Source of the DNA: Nitrospinota bacterium | GTDB lineage: Bacteria; Nitrospinota_A; UBA7883; JACRGQ01 | Length of the DNA: 64,000 bases | Assembly (NCBI GenBank): GCA_029881495.1 | Contig: JAOUMJ010000007.1 | Span: forward strand, 1 to 64,000 | Direction of reading: 5' to 3' | Part shown: piece after piece, positions 9,101 to 16,746 of the stretch | How positions within the stretch are numbered: position 1 is the stretch's first letter | Layout of the letters: every line of letters starts with the position of its first letter | Position numbers and translations under genes: made by a program | Notes under the pieces: generated by a model | Told to the model about the DNA's origin: nothing | Databases searched by the model: none | What the model saw: the letters and a program-made list of their open reading frames with translations, nothing else

Positions 9101-10575
9101 CTGGCGGTCCATTCAAGGGTAGGTTTGGTCTCGGAGATAACGCCGGACGGGCCGGTGGGGGTCACGGTACCGATATCTGTGGTGAATGACCCCGACACCC
9201 ACGACCACTGGGTCGCGCTTGCATCAACGATGGCAACGCGCCAGTAGTAGGTTGTTGCGTTCGCCAGCGCGACAGTAGGCGTATGCGTCGACGCGGTCAG
9301 CCCGGGTTTGTCGATAACGTGTGTCCCGGTGAAATCCGCCTTTGTGGAGACCTGAAGTTTGTAAGTGGCGGACGGCAGGGCGGTGTCGCTCCAGTCGAAC
9401 GCCGGTTTTGTATTGCTTATCGTGTCTGTGTTCGCGGGGTAGGCGAGCACGCTTTTCGGATTCGCCTGCACGTTTATGGTTGCGGAGACAGGCGAACTTT
9501 CGAGGCCGTTTGCATCGGCGAATTTTATGTATAGCGTATGAAGTCCGTCATTGGCAAATGTGTAGCTGGAGGTAGACTGCAAAGACTCCCATGCGGCATT
9601 CAGGAAAATGCTTGATTCGGAGATCATCATTAGAACTGCGTTAGTTGACGCGGCGATAGAAAGGTCGACTGTTGCCGAGGTTGATACCGTAGCGCCGGAG
9701 TTTATCAGTATCTTTCCCTCCGCGCCGGTAGAGATAATGAGCTTCATGCTGTCCGCGGTTGTTGTGGCCCCGGATTCAACCGCTATGTTTGAAAGCATCG
9801 CGTAGTTGTAGCCATCCTTTTCCGCGCGAAGGAATGTGTAGTCACCTTCCGGTACGTTGCTGATAGTGTAGTTGCCGGTCGCATCGGTTGTTGCCATGAA
9901 TGATGTGCCGGGTATGTATACGAGTATGCCGGTATGGTCGGTCTGCCCATGAAGCTTAACACTGCCCGATATAGCGCCGACAGGGGTAATGACAGTATCC
10001 GGGAGCGTCTTTGATTCCCCTTCGGTCACGGAAAGATTAAGTTTTTTACCATACAGGTTTGAATTACTGATGCTGATAAGACCGACCTGGGCGGTTTTCT
10101 TTGTCGCATAAGATTTGATATCGCCATTTGCCAAGTTTGGTTTTCCGGCAAGTGTCTGGGAGAGGATGGATATCTGTTCGGCGGATGTCATGTTCACTGG
10201 AAGAGAGTAGTTTCCGTTCTCATCAGTGGTAACAGCATCCCCCTCCTGTCCAACCACATAAACTTTTGCAGATTTGAATTCTCCAACATCAACACCGGCA
10301 GGGGTGGTCAGTTTACCGGTAATGATGGTAAGACTTTCTCCATTATTATTACTTAAAGAAGTATTTGTTGAGGTGTCGGTTAACGTGCTTGTGGATGTGC
10401 TTGTGGATGTGCTTGTGGATGTGCTTGTGGATGTGCTTGTGGATGTGCTTGTGACCGTAATGGTGACCGTAGTCACTTCGCCCGGAGGTCCGGGGGGGCC
10501 TGGTTGGGGGTTTCCGCAGGAGATAATCGTTGAAGATAAGATCAGTGATAGTGCCAGCCCCTTGATGCGCATCAT
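6103..10575 (-). CDS. giant surface lipoprotein: Ser/Thr linker, FnIII-like repeats, Big_5-like domain, Cys-pair C-terminal repeats
   Basis: 1490 residues. The N-terminal signal has a lipobox (TIISC, lipidated Cys20), followed by a short GPPGPPG stretch and a (Ser-Thr)n linker from a 12-bp DNA repeat. Next are carboxypeptidase-regulatory-like beta domains (GNYTISNVPEGDYTFL) and about five FnIII-like repeats, each with a TKPxxDW...YxVQVS...YYRVAVVD pattern. A Big_5-type Ig domain follows (SSTSPVDTATSVAVDS). The last 550 residues hold about eight repeats of the form (A/V)VIxWxQxDGTxNC...CxQIFKxxY, most with a cysteine pair. It is probably exposed on the outer membrane and may be adhesive or sugar-binding, but no ligand is evident. 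An SD-like GGAG lies upstream of the MM start. Confidence 0.85.
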   Translation of the reverse strand: MMRIKGLALSLILSSTIISCGNPQPGPPGPPGEVTTVTITVTSTSTSTSTSTSTSTSTSTSTSTLTDTSTNTSLSNNNGESLTIITGKLTTPAGVDVGEFKSAKVYVVGQEGDAVTTDENGNYSLPVNMTSAEQISILSQTLAGKPNLANGDIKSYATKKTAQVGLISISNSNLYGKKLNLSVTEGESKTLPDTVITPVGAISGSVKLHGQTDHTGILVYIPGTSFMATTDATGNYTISNVPEGDYTFLRAEKDGYNYAMLSNIAVESGATTTADSMKLIISTGAEGKILINSGATVSTSATVDLSIAASTNAVLMMISESSIFLNAAWESLQSTSSYTFANDGLHTLYIKFADANGLESSPVSATINVQANPKSVLAYPANTDTISNTKPAFDWSDTALPSATYKLQVSTKADFTGTHVIDKPGLTASTHTPTVALANATTYYWRVAIVDASATQWSWVSGSFTTDIGTVTPTGPSGVISETKPTLEWTASPLPGASYKVQVVDSITKAVFESGNAASASYPLTSALTNLNSYYYQVAVVDENGVPGAWSGSKSISINLGAVSLLSPSGTISDTKPVIDWTDSTLTNASYIVEVSANPAFPTGGTTQVATPSSSIHTVLTPLADLTTYHYRVAVVDANGMQGAWSAKGSFNTNLGKVSPLSPSGTIVATKPTIDWTDSSLVNAKYRVQVSTDPGFGTTVEDATTPISTSAHTVAGTTLQNLTTYYYRVAVIDENNVQAATWSSSGSFDISLGTVTLSSPSNGFSTKSTLPSFAWGSNSNATTYKLEVSKNADLSAPDQTITGIATTSKTLTSALSGGAGQMYYWGVTPVDTNGATGVRSSIRSFEVDTLAPSVSSTSPVDTATSVAVDSTVTATFDDDMDAATLTTSTFTLNGGAISGTVSLSGNTAIFTPSANMPGSETVSANLTTGIWDSVGNAMLSPYPWSFTTAPGWMHPVDRNDFFGIRGFESEVASQMDVAMDKNGNAIVVWVEDNTSNLTCSGPCMHVYKAEYNSTTKTWTYPANAADSISPVGSLFAGDGVTVISSDAQNPKVAISDNGDAVIIWVQEDNTKNCNSGYGPCNQLFMSERRGGTWAHPADNTVASIVNPDATGTGGVYSANVAMNASGKTIIVWQQVQTTLSRIYMADYNITSATVWTFPADLTAYISYPTTAGISPDVAMGDNGDAVIAWYQSDGTPNCGSPTPSYACNQIFKREYRETVPGSSGVWGWTGPASLTDNISPDGQFAEDPRVAMDETGKTVIAWSQLDGTKNCNSQSCLQIFKSDFGITSAGAWTHPNNASLLDNISPDNQSTSSIPVVAVKNGNALIAWTQGDGTTNCSNWQACSRIYKAHFNGTSWSFPSSLTGDALSVSGAHANSPNASLDQGGNAVIGWTQSDGSTNCLNGYSCTQVYMNEYKDHGIGSKTWQSPPALSSYISASGVNTYGGPFTALGSSATGVRHGIVIWAQDDNSTTNECGMMMMGCNQIFKSFYK
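10385..10456. repeat. 12-bp tandem repeat coding the Ser-Thr linker
   Basis: Unit GTGCTTGTGGAT on the plus strand, five exact copies plus a sixth ending in ACC. It lies inside the lipoprotein gene and reads as alternating Ser-Thr on the minus strand. Because the unit is a multiple of three, gain or loss of copies would change linker length but not frame. Confidence 0.9.
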
Positions 10576-10601
10576 TTTATTAACATCTCCAAATAAAATT
10601 G

Positions 10602-10713
10602 TTACGCGATTATTGTTCCGCGATCGTAATCACGCGGTTATTGTTTCGCGATCATCGTTCCGCGATTGTTATTTCGCGGATATTGTTTCGCGATTGTTAT
10701 TTCGCGACTTCTT
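10602..10713. repeat. array of eight 14-bp direct repeats upstream of the giant lipoprotein gene
   Basis: Eight consecutive 14-bp units with consensus TTTCGCGATTATTG start at 10602, 10616, 10630, 10644, 10658, 10672, 10686 and 10700. Every copy keeps a CGCG core, and most keep TCGCGA or CCGCGA; the last is degenerate after TTTCGCGA. The array ends about 27 bases before the lipoprotein start and is non-coding. The full gene-free stretch is 10576-10940. The rest of it holds only a promoter for the rightward gene and a CGTAACGCGTAACG doublet near 10780. A regulatory or protein-binding role is inference. Confidence 0.85.
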
Positions 10714-10845
10714 ATAGTTCATCCCATTAATAGACATTTTAATATAGAGGGGCAAAAATACGAAACGGTACAGTAACTGAATACGTAACGCGTAACGATG
10801 CAAGGCGTTCATTGCAGGCTGACAGGTCTTTATTTGCCATCTCTG

Positions 10846-10873
10846 TTGCTCCACGCGCGATTCAAGCTATAAT
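10846..10873 (+). promoter_or_regulatory. likely sigma-70 promoter of the MetH-activation-domain gene
   Basis: A perfect -10 box TATAAT at 10868-10873 with a weak -35 TTGCTC at 10846-10851 and 16-base spacing. It lies 67 bases upstream of the ATG at 10941, which has GGGAG as ribosome binding site. Confidence 0.5.
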
Positions 10874-10940
10874 CAAACGATAGACACAGTCCATAGAGTG
10901 AAAGAGTAAAACCTGAACCACATTTTTCCCGGGAGATATT

Positions 10941-11594
10941 ATGGCGGCACAGTTCGAGAGCCTTAAAAAGCATGTTTTGTTAACGAATATGCCGTTTGAG
11001 ATAGAAGAGGTGCGTGTGATGCGCGAGCTGAAAATAGCGAAAGCGAAATCTCTTGCGGAGATACCGGAGAAGAATATCGCCGCATACATAAAGAAGGCGA
11101 TCGATACCGGCTATACGCTGATAGAACCAAAGGCGATCTACCGTACATATCCGCTTGTGAAAGAGGAGGGACAGCCCCCGGGTTTCGAGGAGAGTCCCCG
11201 CCTCTTTTTCGGGAAGAAGCTGGCGGAGACGCTCAACAACTGCGATTATGCCACCGTGCTGATGACGACTATCGGGCCGGGGATCCCCGACAGGGCGGAT
11301 GAGCTGATAAAGAGCGAGCCGACGGACGGTTTCTACCTAGAGCATGTGGGGGGATGGATGGCCGACTACTTCGCCGAGCGGGTCGATGAGAGGATACAGG
11401 TGGAGATGAAAAAGAACGGATACATCGGGACGTTCCGATATGCCCCCGGGTATGGCGACTGGTCGCTGGACGCGCAACCGGAGATGATGAGGCTCACTCA
11501 GGGGGAGAGGATAGGGGTCCACCTCACCGAGACCAATATCATGATCCCGAGGAAGTCGGTCTCTGCGGTCATAGGCTGGCAACCGCGGGAGTAG
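10941..11594 (+). CDS. stand-alone MetH-type cobalamin reactivation (AdoMet-binding) domain protein
   Basis: 217 residues. The C-terminal RYAPGYGDWSLDAQPEM and SAVIGWQP match the MetH activation domain, which binds SAM and reductively remethylates cob(II)alamin. In most bacteria it is the last domain of methionine synthase; here it is a separate protein with a short helical N-terminal extension. That implies a split MetH or service to another corrinoid protein, whose gene is not in the window. Mid-domain TTIGPGIPDRADELI is also family-like. RBS GGGAG lies 8 bases before the ATG. Confidence 0.85.
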   Translation: MAAQFESLKKHVLLTNMPFEIEEVRVMRELKIAKAKSLAEIPEKNIAAYIKKAIDTGYTLIEPKAIYRTYPLVKEEGQPPGFEESPRLFFGKKLAETLNNCDYATVLMTTIGPGIPDRADELIKSEPTDGFYLEHVGGWMADYFAERVDERIQVEMKKNGYIGTFRYAPGYGDWSLDAQPEMMRLTQGERIGVHLTETNIMIPRKSVSAVIGWQPRE

Positions 11595-11722
11595 CCCCTT
11601 CAACACCAGGTTATTTACGGGTTTACAGCAAAAATATTCCTCCGTATCGAAAATAATTGACATGTCGAAATCCTACTGAAACAATAAGGTATAGCGCAAA
11701 ACATATTTTTAGGAGATTGCAA

Positions 11723-11944
11723 ATGAGAGAACGAGTTGCTGAAGTTTTGGAAAAGGTTAGGCCGGCCCTTCAGGCCGATGGCGGAGACATTGAGCTTGTG
11801 GATGTTCAGGACGGGATCGTATCGGTGCGTCTTATGGGGGCTTGCGGCTCGTGCCCGAGCTCGACCATGACTCTGAGAATGGGGGTAGAGAGAGCCCTTC
11901 AGAACGAGATACCGGAAGTAAAAGCAGTACAGCAGGTAATGTGA
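11723..11944 (+). CDS. NifU-like C-terminal domain Fe-S scaffold protein
   Basis: 73 residues from the ATG at 11723, chosen because AGGAG sits 7 bases upstream. A longer frame exists but adds a non-family leader. It consists only of the NifU C-terminal domain: LQADGGDIELVDV then the cluster-binding MGACGSCPSSTMTL (CxxC). Such proteins assemble or carry [4Fe-4S] clusters. Its TGA overlaps the GTG start of the following thioredoxin gene. Confidence 0.93.
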   Translation: MRERVAEVLEKVRPALQADGGDIELVDVQDGIVSVRLMGACGSCPSSTMTLRMGVERALQNEIPEVKAVQQVM

Positions 11945-12531
11945 ACAGAAAGAAGATACTGTTCAACTGGCGAAGCCTGACCGTCTTCGGCGTGGTCTTT
12001 CTGGTCGGCTACTTCATAACGGTAGCCTCCATTAACGGCGGTCACAGGGATCTGCATGCCGACGCCGCGACCGGCAACGAGCCTTCGCTTATCGCTCCCG
12101 ACGTAACGCTGAAGAAGCTGGGGGGCGGGAAGATAGATCTCAAGGCGTACCGCGGGCAGTGGGTGCTTATCAACTTCTGGGCAACGTGGTGTCCTCCATG
12201 TATAGAGGAGATGCCATCGCTTGAGCTTTTCTACCGCAAGTACCAGAAGGAGAACATGACCGTTCTCGCGGTATCTATCGACAAGGGATCGCCAGACAAG
12301 GTAGCGGACTTTGTGAAGAGTTACGGCCTTACGTTCCAGATATTCCACGACCCTGCGGCAGAAGCGGCGAGCAAGTTCAACGTATCGAGCCTCCCCGCCA
12401 CGTTCGTATTGAATCCAGAGGGTGAGATAGTCTCACATGCCCTCGGCGGAAGGGACTGGATGGATCCGGTGATACAGGATTATTTTGCCGAGCTGATGTC
12501 GATAACAAAAGACAAAAAGAAAAAAGGGTAA
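11941..12531 (+). CDS. membrane-anchored TlpA-family thioredoxin
   Basis: 196 residues from a GTG that overlaps the nifU-like stop (GTGA). One N-terminal membrane segment (TVFGVVFLVGYFITVASI) leads to a periplasmic thioredoxin fold with active site FWATWCPPC. The later DPAAEAASKFNVSSLPATFVLNP includes the cis-proline region. It probably reduces periplasmic disulfides, for example in cytochrome c maturation. Its active-site region is identical in DNA over about 27 bases to that of the next gene, and both end in a shared (R)DWMDPV segment, so the two are paralogues. Confidence 0.9.
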   Translation: MNRKKILFNWRSLTVFGVVFLVGYFITVASINGGHRDLHADAATGNEPSLIAPDVTLKKLGGGKIDLKAYRGQWVLINFWATWCPPCIEEMPSLELFYRKYQKENMTVLAVSIDKGSPDKVADFVKSYGLTFQIFHDPAAEAASKFNVSSLPATFVLNPEGEIVSHALGGRDWMDPVIQDYFAELMSITKDKKKKG

Positions 12532-12623
12532 CAAAAGTCAGAAATGAAAACGGGGTTTATCCCGAAAGGCGTCTTGCAATAAGGAAGAGGCTCTTCGGGT
12601 ATTCCGCGGATTCCAAACCAATC

Positions 12624-13505
12624 CTGAATAACCTTTCATTTCCGATATTTCTCCTCTCCGTTCTTCTTGGCTCCTGTGCCACAGTTGATACCTCCGACCT
12701 CTACAAAAGGGGGAAGGCGTATTACGATCATGGCAGATATGAGGAGGCATACCCACTGATCCGCGACGCGGCAAAGGGGGGGAGCATGGAAGCGGAGTTC
12801 CAGTTCGGAAGGATGCACGACTGGGGGATAGGGGCAGAACAGGATTACGGCGAAGCGGCATACTGGTATGGAAAGTCGGCGGGAAAAGGTTATCCGAAGG
12901 CGCAGTTGGCGCTGGGGAAACTCTATGAAAACGGAAAAGGGGTGGAGAAGGACCGTTCCAGGGCGGAGTCGCTCTATATAAAAGCGAACGCTTACGTCGA
13001 GCTGTTGAACCTTCGTGGCGAAGGGGCGATACCTTCCACCGGTCTTGAGAGCACCGCCATGCCAGCAGGAGAGGGGGTTGTGCTTCCCGAGTTGAGCTTT
13101 ATTACGCTTGACGGGAGGAGCGAGGAACTTTCATCGCTGGCGGGAAAGTGGGTTATATTGAACTTCTGGGCAACGTGGTGTCCTCCATGCAAAAAAGAGA
13201 TGCCCTCGCTTGAGAGTTTCCTTCAGGAGAAGGGGGATAAGGATGTCGTTGTCGTGCTTGTTTCCATCGACCGGTCGCCTGAAATGGTGCGGGATTTCGT
13301 CGGGAAGATCGGCATAAGGGAGACGATCTATCACGACCCGGAGATGAAGCTTGGAGAGAAATTTATGCTCGACGCTGTTCCGACAACGTTCGTAATAAAT
13401 CCCGGCGGCAGGCTGGTAGCTTACGCCAAAGGGTACCGCGACTGGATGGACCCGGTAGTGAAGATCTATATGGAGAAGCTGATAACGAAGGCAAACCGGA
13501 AATGA
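12624..13505 (+). CDS. Sel1-repeat/TlpA thioredoxin fusion lipoprotein with unclear start
   Basis: The first ATG (12786) falls inside a Sel1/TPR repeat, but the frame stays open upstream and codes a clear lipoprotein signal (SFPIFLLSVLLGSCA). No ATG, GTG or TTG exists in that upstream frame after 12540; a CTG at 12624 would fit. An ATG at 12544 lies in the wrong frame and stops after 12 codons, so a missing base is possible. The mature protein has about two Sel1-like repeats (AYYDHGRYEEAYPLIRDAAK, YWYGKSAGKGYPKAQLALG), then a TlpA thioredoxin domain with FWATWCPPC. It is probably a periplasmic membrane-anchored oxidoreductase paired with the preceding TlpA. Confidence 0.8.
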   Translation: MNNLSFPIFLLSVLLGSCATVDTSDLYKRGKAYYDHGRYEEAYPLIRDAAKGGSMEAEFQFGRMHDWGIGAEQDYGEAAYWYGKSAGKGYPKAQLALGKLYENGKGVEKDRSRAESLYIKANAYVELLNLRGEGAIPSTGLESTAMPAGEGVVLPELSFITLDGRSEELSSLAGKWVILNFWATWCPPCKKEMPSLESFLQEKGDKDVVVVLVSIDRSPEMVRDFVGKIGIRETIYHDPEMKLGEKFMLDAVPTTFVINPGGRLVAYAKGYRDWMDPVVKIYMEKLITKANRK

Positions 13506-14578
13506 AAAAAAATCCCTGCAATGTCGTTACATCATGGCCGCTCAAGTCCGGCATAGGTAGCGGCGTCGCCGTTGTTGCGGAAGCGGTCCACAGACTGCTG
13601 AGGGAAGAAGGGTATGACGCGGAACTGATAAACCCCGACTTCAGATCGGAGGGGTACTTTGCCTCTTCGCTCAAGAGGGTGATGTTCAATCGTTCCATAA
13701 ACGCCAAGATAGCCCTTTCCGGGCGCCGGTGCGTGGCGTTCGATATCGACGGTTTCTCATTTCCCCATCAGGTCCGCTTTGCATCGATAAACGGCGGGAC
13801 GCTGAGGGACATAGTGAGGTTTGAGACAGGCGTGGTGCGGAGGGTGCTGGAGACTCTCGCGTTGCTGGAGAAAAAGGCGTGCGAAAGGGCGGAGGTGGTA
13901 TTCGCGCCAAGCCTCTACGCCAGGGAGAAGATATGCTCCATGTACGGCATAGATCCGGAAAAGGTGAAGCTGATGCACAACGGGATATTCTTCGATGAAT
14001 TCCGCAGTAGCATAGAAAGAGCCGCGATAAAAAAGGAGAGGCCGCCAACCGTAGTTGCCGTTGCCAGGCTATATAAAAGGAAGGGGATAGATGCCTTGAT
14101 AGATATCTGGCCCGAAGTCCTTTCCCGCTTCCCGACGGCGCTGTTGAGGATCGCGGGTGGGGGCCTGGAATATGAAGCGCTTCAAAAGCTGATAAAGGAA
14201 AAGCGCCTCGCGGATTCAGTTATTCTGGAGGGGGAGGTGCTGGACCAGGAAAAGCTAGCTTCACTGTATGCCAACTGCGATGTATTCTGTCTGCCGAGCC
14301 TTCATGAGACTTTCGGAATAGTTTACCTGGAGGCTATGGCGGCGGAAAAACCTGTTGTAGCGTTGAACTGCACGGCAGTGCCGGAAGTGGTGCGTGACGG
14401 CACGGACGGTTTCCTGGTGGAACCGGGCGATATGAAGAGCCTCACGGAAAGGATTATACTGCTCCTTGGCGACAGGGATCTCTCGATGAAAATGGGTCTT
14501 GCTGGTATGGAGCGAGTAAAGAGGAATTTCGACTGGCGCGACGTAGTAAAACCGTTGACCGGGTGGCTTGAGTCGTGA
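13502..14578 (+). CDS. family 4 (GT-B) glycosyltransferase
   Basis: 358 residues; the ATG overlaps the previous stop (ATGA). The N-terminal domain opens with a Gly-rich acceptor loop (GIGSGVAVVAEAV). The C-terminal domain has VVAVARLYKRKGID, LRIAGGGLEYEAL and the E-x7-E donor site HETFGIVYLEAM, typical of GT4 retaining transferases. It is probably cytoplasmic or peripheral, acting in lipopolysaccharide or other glycan assembly. The acceptor is unknown. Confidence 0.9.
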   Translation: MKKNPCNVVTSWPLKSGIGSGVAVVAEAVHRLLREEGYDAELINPDFRSEGYFASSLKRVMFNRSINAKIALSGRRCVAFDIDGFSFPHQVRFASINGGTLRDIVRFETGVVRRVLETLALLEKKACERAEVVFAPSLYAREKICSMYGIDPEKVKLMHNGIFFDEFRSSIERAAIKKERPPTVVAVARLYKRKGIDALIDIWPEVLSRFPTALLRIAGGGLEYEALQKLIKEKRLADSVILEGEVLDQEKLASLYANCDVFCLPSLHETFGIVYLEAMAAEKPVVALNCTAVPEVVRDGTDGFLVEPGDMKSLTERIILLLGDRDLSMKMGLAGMERVKRNFDWRDVVKPLTGWLES

Positions 14579-14606
14579 GCGCGCCATTAAGAGTGGAGGA
14601 AGATAA

Positions 14607-15323
14607 ATGCTGAAGGGGAAGATAGCGCTGGTAACCGGCGGTGGAAGAGGAATAGGGGCGCATACTGCCATGCTCATGGCAAGGAACGGAGCACACGTAT
14701 ATATCTGCTCACGCTCCGGGCAGGAGCTTGATGAAACGGGAAAGCTGGTCGAGAAGGCCGGCGGAAAAGTGGAGAAGATAATCTGCGACCTGCAGGTCGA
14801 AAGCCAGATAGTGAGCATGTTCAAGATGGTCGATAGAGGGAGCGGCAGGCTGGATGTGCTGGTGAACGCCGCCGGCGAATTCAAGGCCGGGAAGATGGAA
14901 GGGATGTCGACCGCTGAATTCAGGAGAGCGATCGACGTAAACTGCACGGCGACTTTCATATGTTGCCGCGAGGCGTTTCCGCTGATGAAGCAGAACGGAG
15001 GCTCGATAATAAACATATCCTCGCTCTCCGGCGTGAAAGGTTCGGAAAAATTCCCGGGATTCGGACCGTACATAGTTTCAAAGCATGGCGTGGTCGGCAT
15101 CACGGAGGCGCTCGCCGTTGAGTGGAAGAACTTCGGGATAAGGGTGAACTGCATCGCGCCCGGCGCGGTCGATACCGCAATGTTGCAGGATGCGGCGCCG
15201 AATCTTTATCCGAGGCTTTCGCCTGAGCAGGTGGCGGAGACGATTCTTTATTTCGCGAGCAGTATGTCGTCAGGCGTAAACGGTTCCGTCCTGGAGATGT
15301 TCTCACATTTACAGCAACAGTAA
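14607..15323 (+). CDS. short-chain dehydrogenase/reductase
   Basis: 238 residues, classical SDR length. TGGGRGIGAHTA is the NAD(P)-binding TGxxxGIG motif, VNAAGEF matches the NAG region, INISSLSG carries the catalytic serine and YIVSKHG is the YxxxK pair. The closest functional type is 3-oxoacyl-ACP reductase (FabG-like), but the substrate is not fixed by sequence. AGGAAGA precedes the start. Confidence 0.9.
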   Translation: MLKGKIALVTGGGRGIGAHTAMLMARNGAHVYICSRSGQELDETGKLVEKAGGKVEKIICDLQVESQIVSMFKMVDRGSGRLDVLVNAAGEFKAGKMEGMSTAEFRRAIDVNCTATFICCREAFPLMKQNGGSIINISSLSGVKGSEKFPGFGPYIVSKHGVVGITEALAVEWKNFGIRVNCIAPGAVDTAMLQDAAPNLYPRLSPEQVAETILYFASSMSSGVNGSVLEMFSHLQQQ

Positions 15324-15336
15324 AAGCTCCGAACGG

Positions 15337-16686
15337 ATGAGAGGGAAGAGCGCCCGCTTGATAGAGGGGGACGTAGGTAAAACCCTTATGGATCTGACGC
15401 TCCCAATGCTCTATGGGGTCGCGGGGATGGTCATTTTCAATCTTGCTGATACATTTTTCCTCGGTATGCTCGGAACGGATGAACTCGCCGCGATAACCTT
15501 TACGTTTCCGGTCGTGCTGGTAATAGGGAGCCTCGCGATGGGACTTGGGATAGGAGCCTCCGCCGTGATATCCCGCGCCGTGGGGGAGGGGGATCATGGA
15601 AAGGTCACGCGCCTCACCACCGATTCGTTAATACTCGCTCTTTGCGTAGTAGGGATTTTCGTGACCGCGGGGTTTTTAACCATAGAACCGATGTTCCGGC
15701 TTCTTGGAGCTGATGGTGAAATTCTTGAGCTTGTAAAAAAGTATATGGTCATCTGGTACGCGGGCATCGGTTTTCTCATCGTTCCTATGGTAGGAAACAA
15801 TGCGATTCGCGCGATGGGGGATACGAAGACCCCCAGCCTGATAATGATGGTGGCGGCTATCGTGAATGTGGCGCTCGACCCGCTCTTGATCTTTGGCTAC
15901 GGCCCGATACCGAGGATGGAGATGGAAGGGGCCGCGATAGCGACCATCATAGCGCGGGCGATCACATTCGTTGTCGCTATATATGTCCTTTACTGGCGCG
16001 AGTCCGTTCTCTCGTTCAAGCTTGCTTCTTTGAGCGACATGCTCGAATCATGGAAACAGATTCTCCATATCGGTCTCCCCGCGGCAGGGTCGAGGATGGT
16101 GGTCCCTGTCGCAACGGGGATCATCACAATGTTGGTTGCTACCTACGGACCCGAAGCTGTGGCGGCATATGGAGTTGCGTCCCGTATAGAGTTCTTTGGG
16201 ATGATAATGGTGTTCGCTCTCTCCGTCGTTCTTGGTCCGTTCATAGGACAAAATCTTGGCGCGGGGAAAGGGGAGCGGGTCAGAGAAGGGGTGAGCTATA
16301 GCAAAAGATTTTCAATCTGGTGGGGCGCGGGGATTTTTCTGCTCATGCTGGCAGTCGCCGGTCCGGTAGCTTCCGCGTTTACCGATAATCCCGATGTGCA
16401 GAGCAAGGTGGTGTTATATCTTATGGTTGTTCCGGTTGGGTACGGTTTTTTCGGGATCATTCAGATATCAATGTCTGTGCTGAATGTTCTCAACAGGCCG
16501 TACCACGCGTCGCTCTTGCCGATATCGCACGCGTTTATTTTCTATCTGCCGCTGGCGTATGCCGGGTCGGCCTGGTTTGGTCTTCCGGGAATATTTTACG
16601 CGCTGACGATTTCGTATTTCCTTGCCGGTACGCTCGCACACTATCTTCTCGAAGCGGCGTTGAGATCGGAAATATCACATTCCTGA
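15337..16686 (+). CDS. MATE-family multidrug/cation antiporter
   Basis: 449 residues with about 12 membrane segments in two homologous halves. PMLYGVAGMVIFNLADTFFLGMLG opens the first half, and LPAAGSRMVVPVATGIITMLV the second. GNNAIRAMGDTKTPSLIMM matches the conserved MatE loop. It would export cationic compounds or intermediates by Na+ or H+ exchange. It starts 14 bases after the SDR. Confidence 0.92.
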   Translation: MRGKSARLIEGDVGKTLMDLTLPMLYGVAGMVIFNLADTFFLGMLGTDELAAITFTFPVVLVIGSLAMGLGIGASAVISRAVGEGDHGKVTRLTTDSLILALCVVGIFVTAGFLTIEPMFRLLGADGEILELVKKYMVIWYAGIGFLIVPMVGNNAIRAMGDTKTPSLIMMVAAIVNVALDPLLIFGYGPIPRMEMEGAAIATIIARAITFVVAIYVLYWRESVLSFKLASLSDMLESWKQILHIGLPAAGSRMVVPVATGIITMLVATYGPEAVAAYGVASRIEFFGMIMVFALSVVLGPFIGQNLGAGKGERVREGVSYSKRFSIWWGAGIFLLMLAVAGPVASAFTDNPDVQSKVVLYLMVVPVGYGFFGIIQISMSVLNVLNRPYHASLLPISHAFIFYLPLAYAGSAWFGLPGIFYALTISYFLAGTLAHYLLEAALRSEISHS

Positions 16687-16746
16687 ATGTCTATAGACTG
16701 AAGATTGCCCCCTTCTCCGGGGTCTTTTATTTGCTGGTTTTTTCGT

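Noticed and set aside
10602-10713. CRISPR or origin of replication at the 14-bp repeats
   Set aside because: Units are contiguous without spacers; no dnaA, DnaA-box cluster or rep gene is nearby.
16690-16735. Terminator between the MATE gene and the Hpt-STAS gene
   Set aside because: The CCCC/GGGG stem is only 4 bp with bulged AGA/TCT pairs; too weak to list.
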